Shown here one piece after another: positions 44,944 through 53,791 of a stretch of 64,000 nt of DNA. A program made the position numbers and the translations under genes. Under the pieces are notes generated by a model. It saw only the letters and a list, made by a program, of their open reading frames with translations. It made no database searches and was not told where the DNA came from. This DNA comes from Pseudooceanicola aestuarii (GTDB lineage: Bacteria > Pseudomonadota > Alphaproteobacteria > Rhodobacterales > Rhodobacteraceae). Within the stretch, counting starts at the first letter, position 1, and the number at the start of each line of letters is the position of its first letter. The stretch is taken from assembly GCF_010614805.1 (NCBI RefSeq), contig NZ_JAAFZC010000004.1, positions 110,145 through 174,144 of the forward strand, in the 5' to 3' direction.

Positions 44944-46521
44944 ATGATTACCAGACGTACGCTTCTGGGTGCCGCCGCGGCTTCTCCGCTGCTGTCGCTG
45001 CCCTCTCTTGCGCAGAACAAGACCAAGGTTCTGCGCTACGTTCCAAGCTCGAACCTGACGGTTCTGGACCCGATCTTCACCCCCGCCGCCGTGTCCATCA
45101 CGCATGGCTACTGCGTGTTTGATACGCTCTACGGGATGGATGCGAACCTTCAGCCGGTGCCCCAGATGGCCGCAGGGCACACCGTTTCCGACGACGGGCT
45201 GACCTGGGAAATCACCCTGCGCGACGGGCTGATGTTCCACGATGGCGAACCGGTGCGCGCGCAGGATTGCGCCGCAAGTCTGGATCGCTGGTCCAAGCGC
45301 GACGGGTTCGGCCAGGCACTTGGCGCGGCGACCGAAAGTTTCTCCGCCAAGGATGACAAGACCATCGTGATCAAGCTGACGCGCCCCTTCGGCCGACTGC
45401 TGCACGCGATCGGCAAGCCGCATTCGTCGCCCGCGATGATCATGCCCGAACGGCTGGCCAAGACCGACATTTCCGAACAGGTGACCGAGATGGTCGGCTC
45501 GGGCCCGTTCCGGTTCGTGGCGGATGAATATGTCTCGGGCGACCGAATGGTCTACGAGAAATTCGAGGGTTACGTGCCGCGCGACGAAGCCGCCGCATGG
45601 ACGTCCGGCGGGAAGATCGTGAATTTCGACCGGCTGATCTGGCAGGTGATCCCCGATCCCGCGACCTCTGCCGCCGCGATCCAGGCGGGCGAAGTGGATT
45701 GGGTCGCGGGCGTGCTGCCCGACCTGGCGCCGATCATGGAGGCCCATCCGGACGTGGACCTGTTCCGGCAGGATCCCTTTGGCCTGGTCTCCGTGATGCG
45801 CTTCAACCACCTGCAAGCCCCGTTCGACAATGTCGAGGTGCGCCGCGCCGTGATGAAGGCCATCGACCAGACCCCCTACATGCAGGCGGTCACCGCGGCC
45901 GAGGCGAACCGCTCCGAATGCCTGGCGTCCTTCCCCTGCGGGTTGCCGGGGGTGAACGAGTTGGGCGAAGGGCTGATCAACTCCCTCGACCTGGAGGGCG
46001 CGAAAGAGGCGCTGAAAGCGGCGGGATACAATGGCGAACGGGTGGTGATCCTGAACCCGACCGATATTGCCTCGATCCACCCGCACGGGCTGATCACCGC
46101 CGATATCCTGAAGAAGATCGGCATGAACGTCGATCTGCAGGACACCGACTGGGGCACCGTGGTGCAGCGCCGCGTCTCGAAAGAACCGGTGGACAACGGC
46201 GGGTGGAGCATCGCGCATACCAACTGGCCCGCCATCTCCATCGACAACCCGGCCACCAACGCCACCACCCGTGGTTTGGGCGAAAAGGGCTGGTGGGGCT
46301 GGTTCCAGGATGACGAGATGGAGCAGACAGTCGCCGACTGGCTGTCGGCCGGGTCCGATGAGGAGGCGCAGCAGCTGTTCGACAAGGCCCACGCCCGCGC
46401 CCTGGACCAGGTGCCCACCGTGCCGCTGGGCCAGACCTTCCAGGACGGCGCCGTGCGCACCAACCTCAAGGGTCTGCTTCAGGCTTCCGTCAGCCTGTTC
46501 TGGAACGTCGACCGCGCGTGA
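44944..46521 (+). CDS. Peptide/opine-type ABC transporter binding protein (SBP family 5)
   Basis: A 525-aa periplasmic binding protein of the DppA/OppA family. The N-terminus MITRRTLLGAAAASPLLSL has a twin-arginine-like signal; family strings include LDPIFTPAAVSITHGYCVFDTLYG and TWEITLRDGLMFHDGEPV. It supplies the permease-ATPase set that follows. Ligand: a small peptide, opine or other amino-acid derivative (not resolvable from sequence). Confidence 0.92.
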   Translation: MITRRTLLGAAAASPLLSLPSLAQNKTKVLRYVPSSNLTVLDPIFTPAAVSITHGYCVFDTLYGMDANLQPVPQMAAGHTVSDDGLTWEITLRDGLMFHDGEPVRAQDCAASLDRWSKRDGFGQALGAATESFSAKDDKTIVIKLTRPFGRLLHAIGKPHSSPAMIMPERLAKTDISEQVTEMVGSGPFRFVADEYVSGDRMVYEKFEGYVPRDEAAAWTSGGKIVNFDRLIWQVIPDPATSAAAIQAGEVDWVAGVLPDLAPIMEAHPDVDLFRQDPFGLVSVMRFNHLQAPFDNVEVRRAVMKAIDQTPYMQAVTAAEANRSECLASFPCGLPGVNELGEGLINSLDLEGAKEALKAAGYNGERVVILNPTDIASIHPHGLITADILKKIGMNVDLQDTDWGTVVQRRVSKEPVDNGGWSIAHTNWPAISIDNPATNATTRGLGEKGWWGWFQDDEMEQTVADWLSAGSDEEAQQLFDKAHARALDQVPTVPLGQTFQDGAVRTNLKGLLQASVSLFWNVDRA

Positions 46522-46546
46522 CCGCCGGCTGCTGATACGTGACCAG

Positions 46547-46571
46547 GGGCGCCCCCGACGTCGGGGCGCCC
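46547..46571 (+). promoter_or_regulatory. GC hairpin after the Dpp-type binding-protein gene
   Basis: GGGCGCCCC and GGGGCGCCC, perfect 9-bp arms with loop CGACGTC, 25 bp after the binding-protein stop and 28 bp before the permease start. No U-tract. Confidence 0.65.
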
Positions 46572-46599
46572 ACCACCACCGTTCGGGAACCCCCACCGC

Positions 46600-47541
46600 A
46601 TGAGCGCCTATATCCTGCGACGCATCCTCTCGACCGTACCGGTCGTGCTGTTCGTCATGATCTTCGTTTTCAGCCTGCTCTACCTGGCCCCCGGCGATCC
46701 CGCCGCGATCCTGGCCGGAGATCAGGCCACCCAGGAGGATATCGAGAACATCCGCAGCCAGCTGGGCCTCGACCGCAGCTTTCCCGTCCGCTTCGTCGAA
46801 TGGGCGGGCGGGATCTTCCAGGGCGATTTCGGGACCTCCATCTTCACCCGTGAACCGGTGACCAAGATGATCCTCCACCGCGTCGAACCGACAGTGTCAC
46901 TGATGGTGGTGACACTGACCATGGCGCTGATCATCGCCATCCCCATGGGCGTTCTGGCGGCGTGGAAACGCGGGTCGCTGCTGGACCGGGCGATCATGCT
47001 GTTCGCGGTTCTGGGATTTTCCGTACCGGTCTTCGTTGTCGGCTACGTGCTGGCCTGGGTGCTGGCGCTGCAACTGGGCTGGCTGCCGGTACAGGGCTAT
47101 ACGCCCATCGCCGAGGGCCTCTGGCCCTGGCTGCGCGGGCTGATCCTTCCCGCCGCCACGCTGTCCGGCGTCTATGTCGCGCTGATTGCGCGGATCACGC
47201 GGGCGACGATGCTGGAAATCCTGCAACAGGATTACATCCGCACCGCCCGTGCCAAGGGCGCGGCGGGCCATACGGTCCTGTTCATCCACGCCCTGCGCAA
47301 CGCGCTGGTGCCCATCGTCACCGTCGTGGGGCTGGGGATCGCGCTGATGATTTCGGGCGCCGTGGTGATCGAGACGGTCTTTGCCCTGCCCGGTCTGGGC
47401 CGATTGACCGTCGATTCCATTCTGCGCCGCGACTACCCGGTCATCCAGGCGATCATCCTGATCTTCAGCTTCGTCTACGTGATCATCAACCTGCTGATCG
47501 ACCTCAGCTACACCCTGATTGACCCGAGGATCCGCTATTGA
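46600..47541 (+). CDS. ABC transporter permease (DppB-type)
   Basis: A 313-aa permease with six hydrophobic segments. LYLAPGDPAAILAGDQAT near the start and the EAA loop RTARAKGAAGHTVLFIHALRN (shown as a motif region near residues 210-230) identify the DppB class. Its stop overlaps the next gene's TTG start by 4 bp. Confidence 0.92.
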   Translation: MSAYILRRILSTVPVVLFVMIFVFSLLYLAPGDPAAILAGDQATQEDIENIRSQLGLDRSFPVRFVEWAGGIFQGDFGTSIFTREPVTKMILHRVEPTVSLMVVTLTMALIIAIPMGVLAAWKRGSLLDRAIMLFAVLGFSVPVFVVGYVLAWVLALQLGWLPVQGYTPIAEGLWPWLRGLILPAATLSGVYVALIARITRATMLEILQQDYIRTARAKGAAGHTVLFIHALRNALVPIVTVVGLGIALMISGAVVIETVFALPGLGRLTVDSILRRDYPVIQAIILIFSFVYVIINLLIDLSYTLIDPRIRY

Positions 47542-48455
47542 CCTCTCCTGCCCCCCAGACCGACGCGGATTTCGCCGCCGCCCCCCTGCGGCCGCAAATC
47601 CTGACGCCGCCGCCGCAACGCAGCCGTCGGATGGCGCTGCTGATGGAACATCCGACCCTGTGGATCGGGCTGATCCTGCTGGCGCTGGTCGCCCTGATGG
47701 CATTGTTCGCCCCGCTGATCGCCACCAGCGATCCAGCCGCGCTGAACCCCGCGATGCGGGTGCGCCCGCCCTCGGCCGAGGCCTGGTTCGGCACCGACAT
47801 GCTGGGCCGCGACATCTTCTCCCGCACTGTCTACGGGGCACGGGTGTCCCTGATCGTGGGCGTCGGCGTGGCGCTCTGCGCTTCGGCGGTGGGACTGGCG
47901 ATCGGGCTGCTGTCGGGCTTCCTGCGGTGGGCCGACAACATCGTGATGCGGGTGATGGACGGCTTGATGTCGATCCCCGCGATCCTGCTGGCCATCGCCC
48001 TGATGACGCTGATGCGCGGCGGATCGGTGTTCAACGTCATCGTGGCCATCACCATCGCCGAGATCCCGCGCGTCGCCCGGCTGACCCGGTCGGTCGTGCT
48101 GTCGGCCCGCGAACAGCCCTACGTGGAGGCCGGCACCGCCTGCGGCACCTCCACCTTCGGGATCATCCGCAAGCATATCATGCCCAACACGCTGGCGCCG
48201 CTGACAGTGCAGGCCACCTATATCTGCGCCTCCGCCATGATCACCGAGGCGATCCTGAGTTTCATCGGGGCGGGGATGCCCTCCTCCATCCCGTCCTGGG
48301 GCAACATCATGGCCGAGGGGCGCGCCCTGTGGCAGGTCAAACCCTCCATCGTGTTCTTCCCGGCGATCTTCCTGTCGGTCACGGTGCTGGCCGTCAATCT
48401 GCTGGGCGACGGGCTGCGCGACGCGGTCGATCCCCGGCTGGCGAAACAGGTGTAA
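47538..48455 (+). CDS. ABC transporter permease (DppC-type)
   Basis: A 305-aa permease with a cytoplasmic N-terminal tail and six hydrophobic segments. WFGTDMLGRDIFSRTVYGARVSL (spread over residues about 83-105) and the EAA loop near GTACGTSTFGIIRKHI are DppC hallmarks. The likely start is a TTG (47538) overlapping the preceding TGA; no ATG gives a full-length protein. Translational coupling with the DppB-type gene is expected. Confidence 0.9.
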   Translation: MTSPAPQTDADFAAAPLRPQILTPPPQRSRRMALLMEHPTLWIGLILLALVALMALFAPLIATSDPAALNPAMRVRPPSAEAWFGTDMLGRDIFSRTVYGARVSLIVGVGVALCASAVGLAIGLLSGFLRWADNIVMRVMDGLMSIPAILLAIALMTLMRGGSVFNVIVAITIAEIPRVARLTRSVVLSAREQPYVEAGTACGTSTFGIIRKHIMPNTLAPLTVQATYICASAMITEAILSFIGAGMPSSIPSWGNIMAEGRALWQVKPSIVFFPAIFLSVTVLAVNLLGDGLRDAVDPRLAKQV

Positions 48456-48457
48456 TC

Positions 48458-49450
48458 ATGACCCTGCTGAACGTGAAGGATCTTCAGATCCATTTCCGCA
48501 CCGCGACCGGCGTCAACCGCGCCGTGGACGGCCTGTCCTTTGACATCAATGCCGGCGAGGCGCTGGCCGTGGTCGGGGAATCCGGCTGCGGGAAATCCGT
48601 CACCTCGATGTCCATCCTGGGCCTGTTGCCCACCCCTCCGGGCAAGATCGCGGGGGAGATCAACTTTCGCGGCAAGGATCTTCTGAAGACCTCGGAACGC
48701 CAGATGCGCCGTCTGCGCGGGTCCGAGATCGGGATGATCTTCCAGGAGCCGATGACCTCGCTCAACCCGGTGTTCACCATCGGCCAGCAGATCGGCGAAT
48801 CCGTCCGCCTGCATGAACGGGCCAGCCGGGCCGAGGCGCGCGACCGCGCGATCGAGATGCTGCGCCTGGTGGGCATCCCCTCGCCCGAACGGCGGGTGGA
48901 CGAATATCCGCACCAATTGTCCGGCGGCATGCGCCAGCGCGCGATGATCGCCATCGCCCTGGCCTGCAACCCCGCGCTGCTGGTCGCGGATGAACCGACC
49001 ACCGCGCTGGACGTGACGATCCAGGCGCAGATCCTGGATCTGATGCAGAATCTTCGCGAAAAGGTCGGATCGGCCGTGATGCTGATCACCCATGATCTGG
49101 GCGTGGTGGCCGAATTCGCCGAACGCGTTCTGGTGATGTACGCCGGTCGCAAGGTCGAAGAGGCCCGCGTCGGTGATCTGTTCCGCAATCCGCGCCATCC
49201 CTATACGCAGGGCCTGCTGAACGCAGTGCCCAAGCTGGGATCATCGCTGGCCGTCGGCGGGGCGACCCGTCTGGCAGAGATCCCCGGCCGTGTGCCCGAT
49301 CTGTCGAAGGCGCTGCAAGGCTGTGCCTTTGCCGACCGCTGCCCCCTGGCGCAGGACGTCTGCCGCCGGATCGATCCGGCATTGGAAGCCAAGGCGCCGG
49401 GCCATCTGGCCGCCTGCCATTTCGCCCCAAGAGAGGCCACAGCCGCATGA
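48458..49450 (+). CDS. Peptide ABC transporter ATPase (DppD-type)
   Basis: A 330-aa ATPase: Walker [10 protein letters not shown] (about 39-47), signature [12 protein letters not shown], Walker [15 protein letters not shown], and the C-terminal oligopeptide-transporter extension with Cys residues ([14 protein letters not shown]) that in relatives holds an iron-sulphur centre. ATG 48458 begins directly after the permease stop; it overlaps the next ATPase by 4 bp. Confidence 0.93.
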   Translation: MTLLNVKDLQIHFRTATGVNRAVDGLSFDINAGEALAVVGESGCGKSVTSMSILGLLPTPPGKIAGEINFRGKDLLKTSERQMRRLRGSEIGMIFQEPMTSLNPVFTIGQQIGESVRLHERASRAEARDRAIEMLRLVGIPSPERRVDEYPHQLSGGMRQRAMIAIALACNPALLVADEPTTALDVTIQAQILDLMQNLREKVGSAVMLITHDLGVVAEFAERVLVMYAGRKVEEARVGDLFRNPRHPYTQGLLNAVPKLGSSLAVGGATRLAEIPGRVPDLSKALQGCAFADRCPLAQDVCRRIDPALEAKAPGHLAACHFAPREATAA

Positions 49451-50430
49451 CCGACGCCCCGCATCTGATCGAAGTCCGCAATCTGGTAAAGCGCTTTCCC
49501 ATCGATGGCGGCCTGTTCTTCCGGTCGTCCAAGGCCGTGCACGCGGTCAGCGACATCAGCTTTCACATCTCCAAGGGGGAAACCCTGTCGCTGGTGGGGG
49601 AATCCGGGTGCGGCAAATCCACAGTCGGCAAATGTCTCGCCCAGTTGATCCCCCTGACGGAGGGCGAAATCACGCTGGAAGGCACGCGCATCGACGGGCT
49701 GAGCCGCGCCCAGCTGAAACCGGTGCGCAAGCGGATGAATGTCGTCTTTCAGGATCCGTTTTCCAGTCTCAATCCCCGTATGAGCGTGGAAGAGCTGATC
49801 GCCGAACCCTTGCGCAGCCATGACATGGCCCGCAGCCGGGAAGACCGCCGCCAGCGTGTCGGCGATCTGCTGGAGAAGGTCGGCCTGCCGCGCGAGTCGA
49901 TGGCCCGGATGCCGCATCAGTTTTCCGGCGGGCAGCGACAACGGATCTGTATCGCCCGCGCCCTGGCCTCGGAGCCGGACATCATCATCTGCGACGAGGC
50001 GGTATCGGCATTGGACGTGTCTGTGCAGGCACAAATCATCAACCTGCTGATGGACCTTCAGAAAGACCTGGGCCTGTCGCTGCTGTTCATTTCCCATGAC
50101 CTGGCGGTTGTGGAACACATGAGCGATCGCATCGCCGTCATGTATCTGGGCCGCATCATGGAAATCGCGGATCGGGAGGCGATGTTCACGCATCCCCGCC
50201 ATCCCTACACCCGCGCCCTCTTGTCCGCCGTCCCCCTGCCCGACCCGGAAGCCGAGCGCGACCGCGTCGTGTTGACCGGCGACGTTCCCAGCCCGATAGA
50301 TCCGCCCAGTGGCTGTTATTTCCGCACCCGCTGTCCCATGGCAACGGATCGCTGCGCTGCCGAAACGCCTGCCCTGCGAGAAATGGCACCCGGTCACCTC
50401 AGCGCCTGCCATTTCGCGGAGCAGGTCTGA
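49447..50430 (+). CDS. Peptide ABC transporter ATPase (DppF-type)
   Basis: A 327-aa ATPase with Walker [10 protein letters not shown], signature FSGGQRQRICIA, Walker B IIICDEAVSALDVS and the C-terminal extension YFRTRCPMATDRC. It forms the heterodimeric ATPase with the preceding gene, which it overlaps by 4 bp. The operon ends at a strong terminator 32 bp downstream. Confidence 0.93.
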   Translation: MTDAPHLIEVRNLVKRFPIDGGLFFRSSKAVHAVSDISFHISKGETLSLVGESGCGKSTVGKCLAQLIPLTEGEITLEGTRIDGLSRAQLKPVRKRMNVVFQDPFSSLNPRMSVEELIAEPLRSHDMARSREDRRQRVGDLLEKVGLPRESMARMPHQFSGGQRQRICIARALASEPDIIICDEAVSALDVSVQAQIINLLMDLQKDLGLSLLFISHDLAVVEHMSDRIAVMYLGRIMEIADREAMFTHPRHPYTRALLSAVPLPDPEAERDRVVLTGDVPSPIDPPSGCYFRTRCPMATDRCAAETPALREMAPGHLSACHFAEQV

Positions 50431-50461
50431 CACCCCCTCCCCCGCAGCGGGGGCGGCACGG

Positions 50462-50500
50462 AAAACCGCAGGCGCCGGGCATCGGCACCTGCGGTTTTTT
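50462..50500. terminator. Bidirectional rho-independent terminator
   Basis: AAAACCGCAGGCGCC (50462-50476) pairs with GGCACCTGCGGTTTT (50484-50498), 15 pairs with one G-T, loop GGGCATC, followed by a T6 run to 50500 and A4 on the other side. It separates the ABC operon from the convergent HisD-like gene. Confidence 0.88.
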
Positions 50501-50618
50501 CGTCGCGGGGCGGGATGGTACGGCCCACGGGGGGCGGATCGCGGCGCCCGAACACCGGAGACCGGAGACCGGAGGCGGGCGCCCAGGCGGAACGGACGGC
50601 GGTGCCGGTTCCTGCGGA

Positions 50619-51893
50619 TCAGTCCCGGGGGGACAGGCGGATATCGGCGGTGCGGGCATGGGCTTCCATCCCCTCCAGCCGGGAAATCCGGGCGGTGACT
50701 TCGGCCACCCGGCGCGCGGCCTCGGCAGTGGAGCGTTGCCAGGTCACCGTCTTCAGGAACTTGTGCACCGACAGCCCGCCGGTATAGCGCGCCGCGCCAG
50801 AGGTCGGCAGCACATGGTTCGGCCCCGATGCCTTGTCCCCGAAGGCCACCGTCGTCTCTGCCCCCAGAAACAATGACCCGTAGGCCTTGAGCCGCGCCAG
50901 CCACCAATCCAGATCGGCGGCCTGCACATGCAGATGTTCGGGCGCGTATTGATCGGCGGTGGCGGCCATCTCCTCACGCGTGGTGCACAGGATGATCTCC
51001 GACAGGTTGTCCCACGCGGCACGGGCGGATCCGGCGTTGGCCTCCGGCAGGGTGGCGATCAGGTCGGGGACGATGGACAGCACGCCTTGGGCCAGGGTCT
51101 TGTCATCGGTGACCAGCCAGACGGGGCTGTCGGCGCCATGTTCCATCTGGCCGACCATGTCCCAGGCGACGACCTCGGCACTGGCGGTGCCGTCGGCGAT
51201 GATCAGACTGTCGGTCGGGCCGGCCACCATGTCGATGCCGACACGCCCGAACAGCTGCCGCTTGGCCTCCGCCACCCAGGCATTACCGGGGCCGGCCAGA
51301 ACGTCCACGCGCGGCATGCCGAAATAGCCGAAGGCCATGGAGGCCACCGCCTGCACCCCGCCCATCCGCAGGATGCTGTCCGCCCCGGCCAGGTTCATGG
51401 CATAGGCCATCTCGTCCGAAATCCCGGTCTCTCCACGCGGCGGAGAGCTGGCGGCGACGAAATCCACACCGGCCGCCTTGGCGGTGGTGATCGTCATCAG
51501 CGCCGAAGCCACGTGGCTGAACCGTCCGCCCGGCGCGTAGCATCCCGCACCCAGCACAGGGATGGATTTCTGCCCGGCGAAGAAGCCCGGCGCCATCTCC
51601 ACCTCCATATCCGTCAGGGTCGCACGCTGCGCATCGGCAAAGCGGCGGATATTCTCGTGGGCAAAGTCGATATCGGCCCGCACCGAGGGTTCCAGCCGTG
51701 CGGTTGCGTCCGCGATCTCTTGCGGCGTCACCACGACATCGCCGTCCCAACGATCGAACTCGCGGGCGAACTTCAGGGCGGCGGGCTCTCCGCCCTTTTC
51801 GATGGCCAGCAGGATCTCCGTCACGCGATCGCGCAGCTCGATCTTCTGTTCCGGCGCATGAGGGACCGAGGATTTGAGATATTGAATGGTCAT
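50619..51893 (-). CDS. HisD-family NAD-dependent dehydrogenase
   Basis: A 424-aa protein of the histidinol dehydrogenase family. GCYAPGGRF, AGPGNAWVAEAKRQLFGRVGIDM (spread over about 225-247), QMEHGADSP and GPNHVLPTSGAARYTGGLSVHKF keep the zinc and cofactor framework. GQMEHGADSPVWL instead of the true HisD LSQAEHD pattern resembles the catabolic branch that includes HpsN, sulfopropanediol 3-dehydrogenase. No other his gene is nearby, so a role in alcohol oxidation within this cluster is more likely than histidine synthesis. Start 51893 (MTIQYLK) matches that branch. Confidence 0.85.
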   Translation of the reverse strand: MTIQYLKSSVPHAPEQKIELRDRVTEILLAIEKGGEPAALKFAREFDRWDGDVVVTPQEIADATARLEPSVRADIDFAHENIRRFADAQRATLTDMEVEMAPGFFAGQKSIPVLGAGCYAPGGRFSHVASALMTITTAKAAGVDFVAASSPPRGETGISDEMAYAMNLAGADSILRMGGVQAVASMAFGYFGMPRVDVLAGPGNAWVAEAKRQLFGRVGIDMVAGPTDSLIIADGTASAEVVAWDMVGQMEHGADSPVWLVTDDKTLAQGVLSIVPDLIATLPEANAGSARAAWDNLSEIILCTTREEMAATADQYAPEHLHVQAADLDWWLARLKAYGSLFLGAETTVAFGDKASGPNHVLPTSGAARYTGGLSVHKFLKTVTWQRSTAEAARRVAEVTARISRLEGMEAHARTADIRLSPRD

Positions 51894-51906
51894 CTGCGAA
51901 CGTTGC

Positions 51907-52629
51907 CTAACGGTTGAGGTCCTGTTGACTGGCGGGATGCGGGGCTGTGGTCGCGCGGGCGATGCAGGCACCGACCAACACGTCCAGGCTGTCGATCAGC
52001 GCAAGTGGCGGAGTGGTGAGTTGCGGCGCCACGATGGAAAATTCCGAACAGCCGATCACCGCGACGGACGCGCCCTGCCGGGCCAGCTCTGCGGCGGCCT
52101 GTGTCAGACGGGGCATGGCCTCTGCCGCGCGCCCGGCCTTGACCGCGCGGATGGCCGTCAGAATGGCGTCGCGGTCGGCGGGGTAGATCACCTCCCGCCC
52201 ATGGGCGGCGAAGGCGGTGGCAAAAATCCCCGTCCGCTCCACCGCGGGGGAGGCCAAAATCCCCACCGGACCAGTGGGATGGAGATCCACCACAGCCGCG
52301 GCCGTCAGCTCCACCATGTTCAGAACCGGCACCGCAACGGCCCCGGCGATCGCGGCGAAATAGCTATGGGCGGTGTTGCAGGGCATGGCCAGGAAAGACG
52401 CGCCCCCGGCCTCCAACCCCTGCGCCATCGAGACCAGAACCGGCGTCGGATCCGCGCCGGTCCCCTCGATCAGATGGGCGATGCGCGACGGCACCCGGGT
52501 GTTGCTGTCCACCAGAACGGGGATGTGATCGGCATCGTCCCGCGCCGGTGTGCCCGCCAACAGGCGCGACATCATCAGGATCGTCGCCTCCGGTCCCATG
52601 CCACCGATAATTCCGATCACGCCGGGCAT
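51907..52629 (-). CDS. Aspartate/glutamate racemase-family protein
   Basis: A 240-aa protein with both catalytic cysteines of the family: C84 in MPCNTAH and C194 in IGCSEF, plus GIIGGMGPEAT at the N-terminus. It would interconvert D and L forms of an amino acid without PLP. It lies 13 bp after the HisD-like gene on the minus strand side and 28 bp from a PLP-dependent lyase, suggesting a three-gene operon handling an amino acid stereoisomer. Confidence 0.88.
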   Translation of the reverse strand: MPGVIGIIGGMGPEATILMMSRLLAGTPARDDADHIPVLVDSNTRVPSRIAHLIEGTGADPTPVLVSMAQGLEAGGASFLAMPCNTAHSYFAAIAGAVAVPVLNMVELTAAAVVDLHPTGPVGILASPAVERTGIFATAFAAHGREVIYPADRDAILTAIRAVKAGRAAEAMPRLTQAAAELARQGASVAVIGCSEFSIVAPQLTTPPLALIDSLDVLVGACIARATTAPHPASQQDLNR

Positions 52630-52657
52630 CTGCCGTCTCTCCCCTGTGGGTCGCGTT

Positions 52658-53680
52658 TCAGGCCGTCAGCGTTTCCAGCTGCGGTTCCTCGAATGTGCTT
52701 CGGTAGCCGAACAGCCCCGCAGAGCCGCCGGTATGAAGGAACACGATGTTCTCTGCCCCGTCGAAGGCGTTTTTCCGCACCAGATCGATCAGACCGGCCG
52801 CGCCCTTGCCGGAATAGACCGGATCCAGAAGCAGCCCTTCGGTGCGGGCAAACATCTCGATCGCCTCGATCGTGCCCGCGTTGGGGATGCCGTAACCCTC
52901 GCCCACGTAGTCGGTATTGGCAACGACATCCTCCCGCGCAACCACACCGGAGCAGCCCAATTTCTCGGCCGTTGCCTGCGCCAGGGCAAAAACGTTGGCC
53001 TCCTGCTTTTCCCTGGGGGCGCGCACGCCGATGCCCAGCAGCGGAATACCCGCGTTCAACGCCCGCAGACCGGTGATCAGCCCGGCCTGTGTGCCTGCCG
53101 ATCCGGTCGCTGTGACCAACCGGTCGATCTTCAGCCCCATGTCATTGGCCTGGCCCAGCAGTTCCAGCGCACAATTGGCATAGCCGAGCGCGCCGACCGC
53201 GTTCGATCCGCCACCGGGGATGATGTAGGGCTGCTTGCCCTTGGCGCGCAGGGCGTCCGCGGCGGCCTCGCAGGCGGCCACCATGTCGGTATTGGCGGCA
53301 ACATGCTCCAGCGTGGTGCCATGAAGCGCATCCAGCAGGACATTGCCGTTCAACCGGTAGTCGGGATCGTTGGAGCCGGTGCGGTCTTCCAGGATGGCGT
53401 GACACTCCAACCCCAGTCGGGCGCAGAATGCGGCGGTCTGGCGGACATGGTTGGATTGCGTGGCGCCCTGCGTGATGATCACATCGGCATTCTGCGCCAG
53501 CGCCTCGCCCATCAGGAATTCCAGCTTCCGCGTCTTGTTCCCGCCCGAGGACATGCCGGTGCAATCGTCGCGCTTGATCCACAGGCGCGGACCGCCCAGG
53601 ACTTCGGACAGGCGATCCATCGGTTCCAGGGGCGTTGGCAGGTGGGCCAGACGAATGCGGTCAAATCGCGCGAAATGCAT
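52658..53680 (-). CDS. PLP-dependent D-cysteine desulfhydrase / L-cysteate sulfo-lyase-like enzyme
   Basis: A 340-aa fold-type II PLP enzyme: [32 protein letters not shown] with the PLP lysine (K49), [12 protein letters not shown] and TGSAGTQAG for phosphate binding. The same pattern is found in D-cysteine desulfhydrases, ACC deaminases and the roseobacter L-cysteate sulfo-lyase CuyA; which reaction applies cannot be settled by eye. First gene of the minus-strand trio and divergent from a LysR gene. Start 53680 was chosen at the conserved N-terminus. Confidence 0.85.
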   Translation of the reverse strand: MHFARFDRIRLAHLPTPLEPMDRLSEVLGGPRLWIKRDDCTGMSSGGNKTRKLEFLMGEALAQNADVIITQGATQSNHVRQTAAFCARLGLECHAILEDRTGSNDPDYRLNGNVLLDALHGTTLEHVAANTDMVAACEAAADALRAKGKQPYIIPGGGSNAVGALGYANCALELLGQANDMGLKIDRLVTATGSAGTQAGLITGLRALNAGIPLLGIGVRAPREKQEANVFALAQATAEKLGCSGVVAREDVVANTDYVGEGYGIPNAGTIEAIEMFARTEGLLLDPVYSGKGAAGLIDLVRKNAFDGAENIVFLHTGGSAGLFGYRSTFEEPQLETLTA

Positions 53681-53760
53681 AGTAGATCCTCCGACGTCGC
53701 GTTTGATGGCAGATTGCATGAAGGATTTCCTGTTCTCAAATGCCAAGTTTCGGACCTATC

Positions 53761-53775
53761 ATGCGAGAGTTGCAT
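53761..53775. promoter_or_regulatory. LysR-type box between PLP-enzyme and LysR genes
   Basis: ATGC, GAGAGTT, GCAT: dyad arms that include T-N11-A (53762-53774), the LysR consensus form, in the 111-bp divergent region and 17 bp before the LysR start. Confidence 0.5.
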
Positions 53776-53791
53776 AATAGGAGCGGGCCGG

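Noticed and set aside
44356..46878. 840-codon open frame on the minus strand
   Set aside because: It covers the M81 gene end and the Dpp-type binding protein on the opposite strand, is rich in His, Gly, Arg and Asp, and has no domain; a GC-rich shadow.
50619..51893. Histidine biosynthesis gene hisD
   Set aside because: No other his gene is nearby and the Q-EH motif context fits the catabolic HpsN-like branch better.
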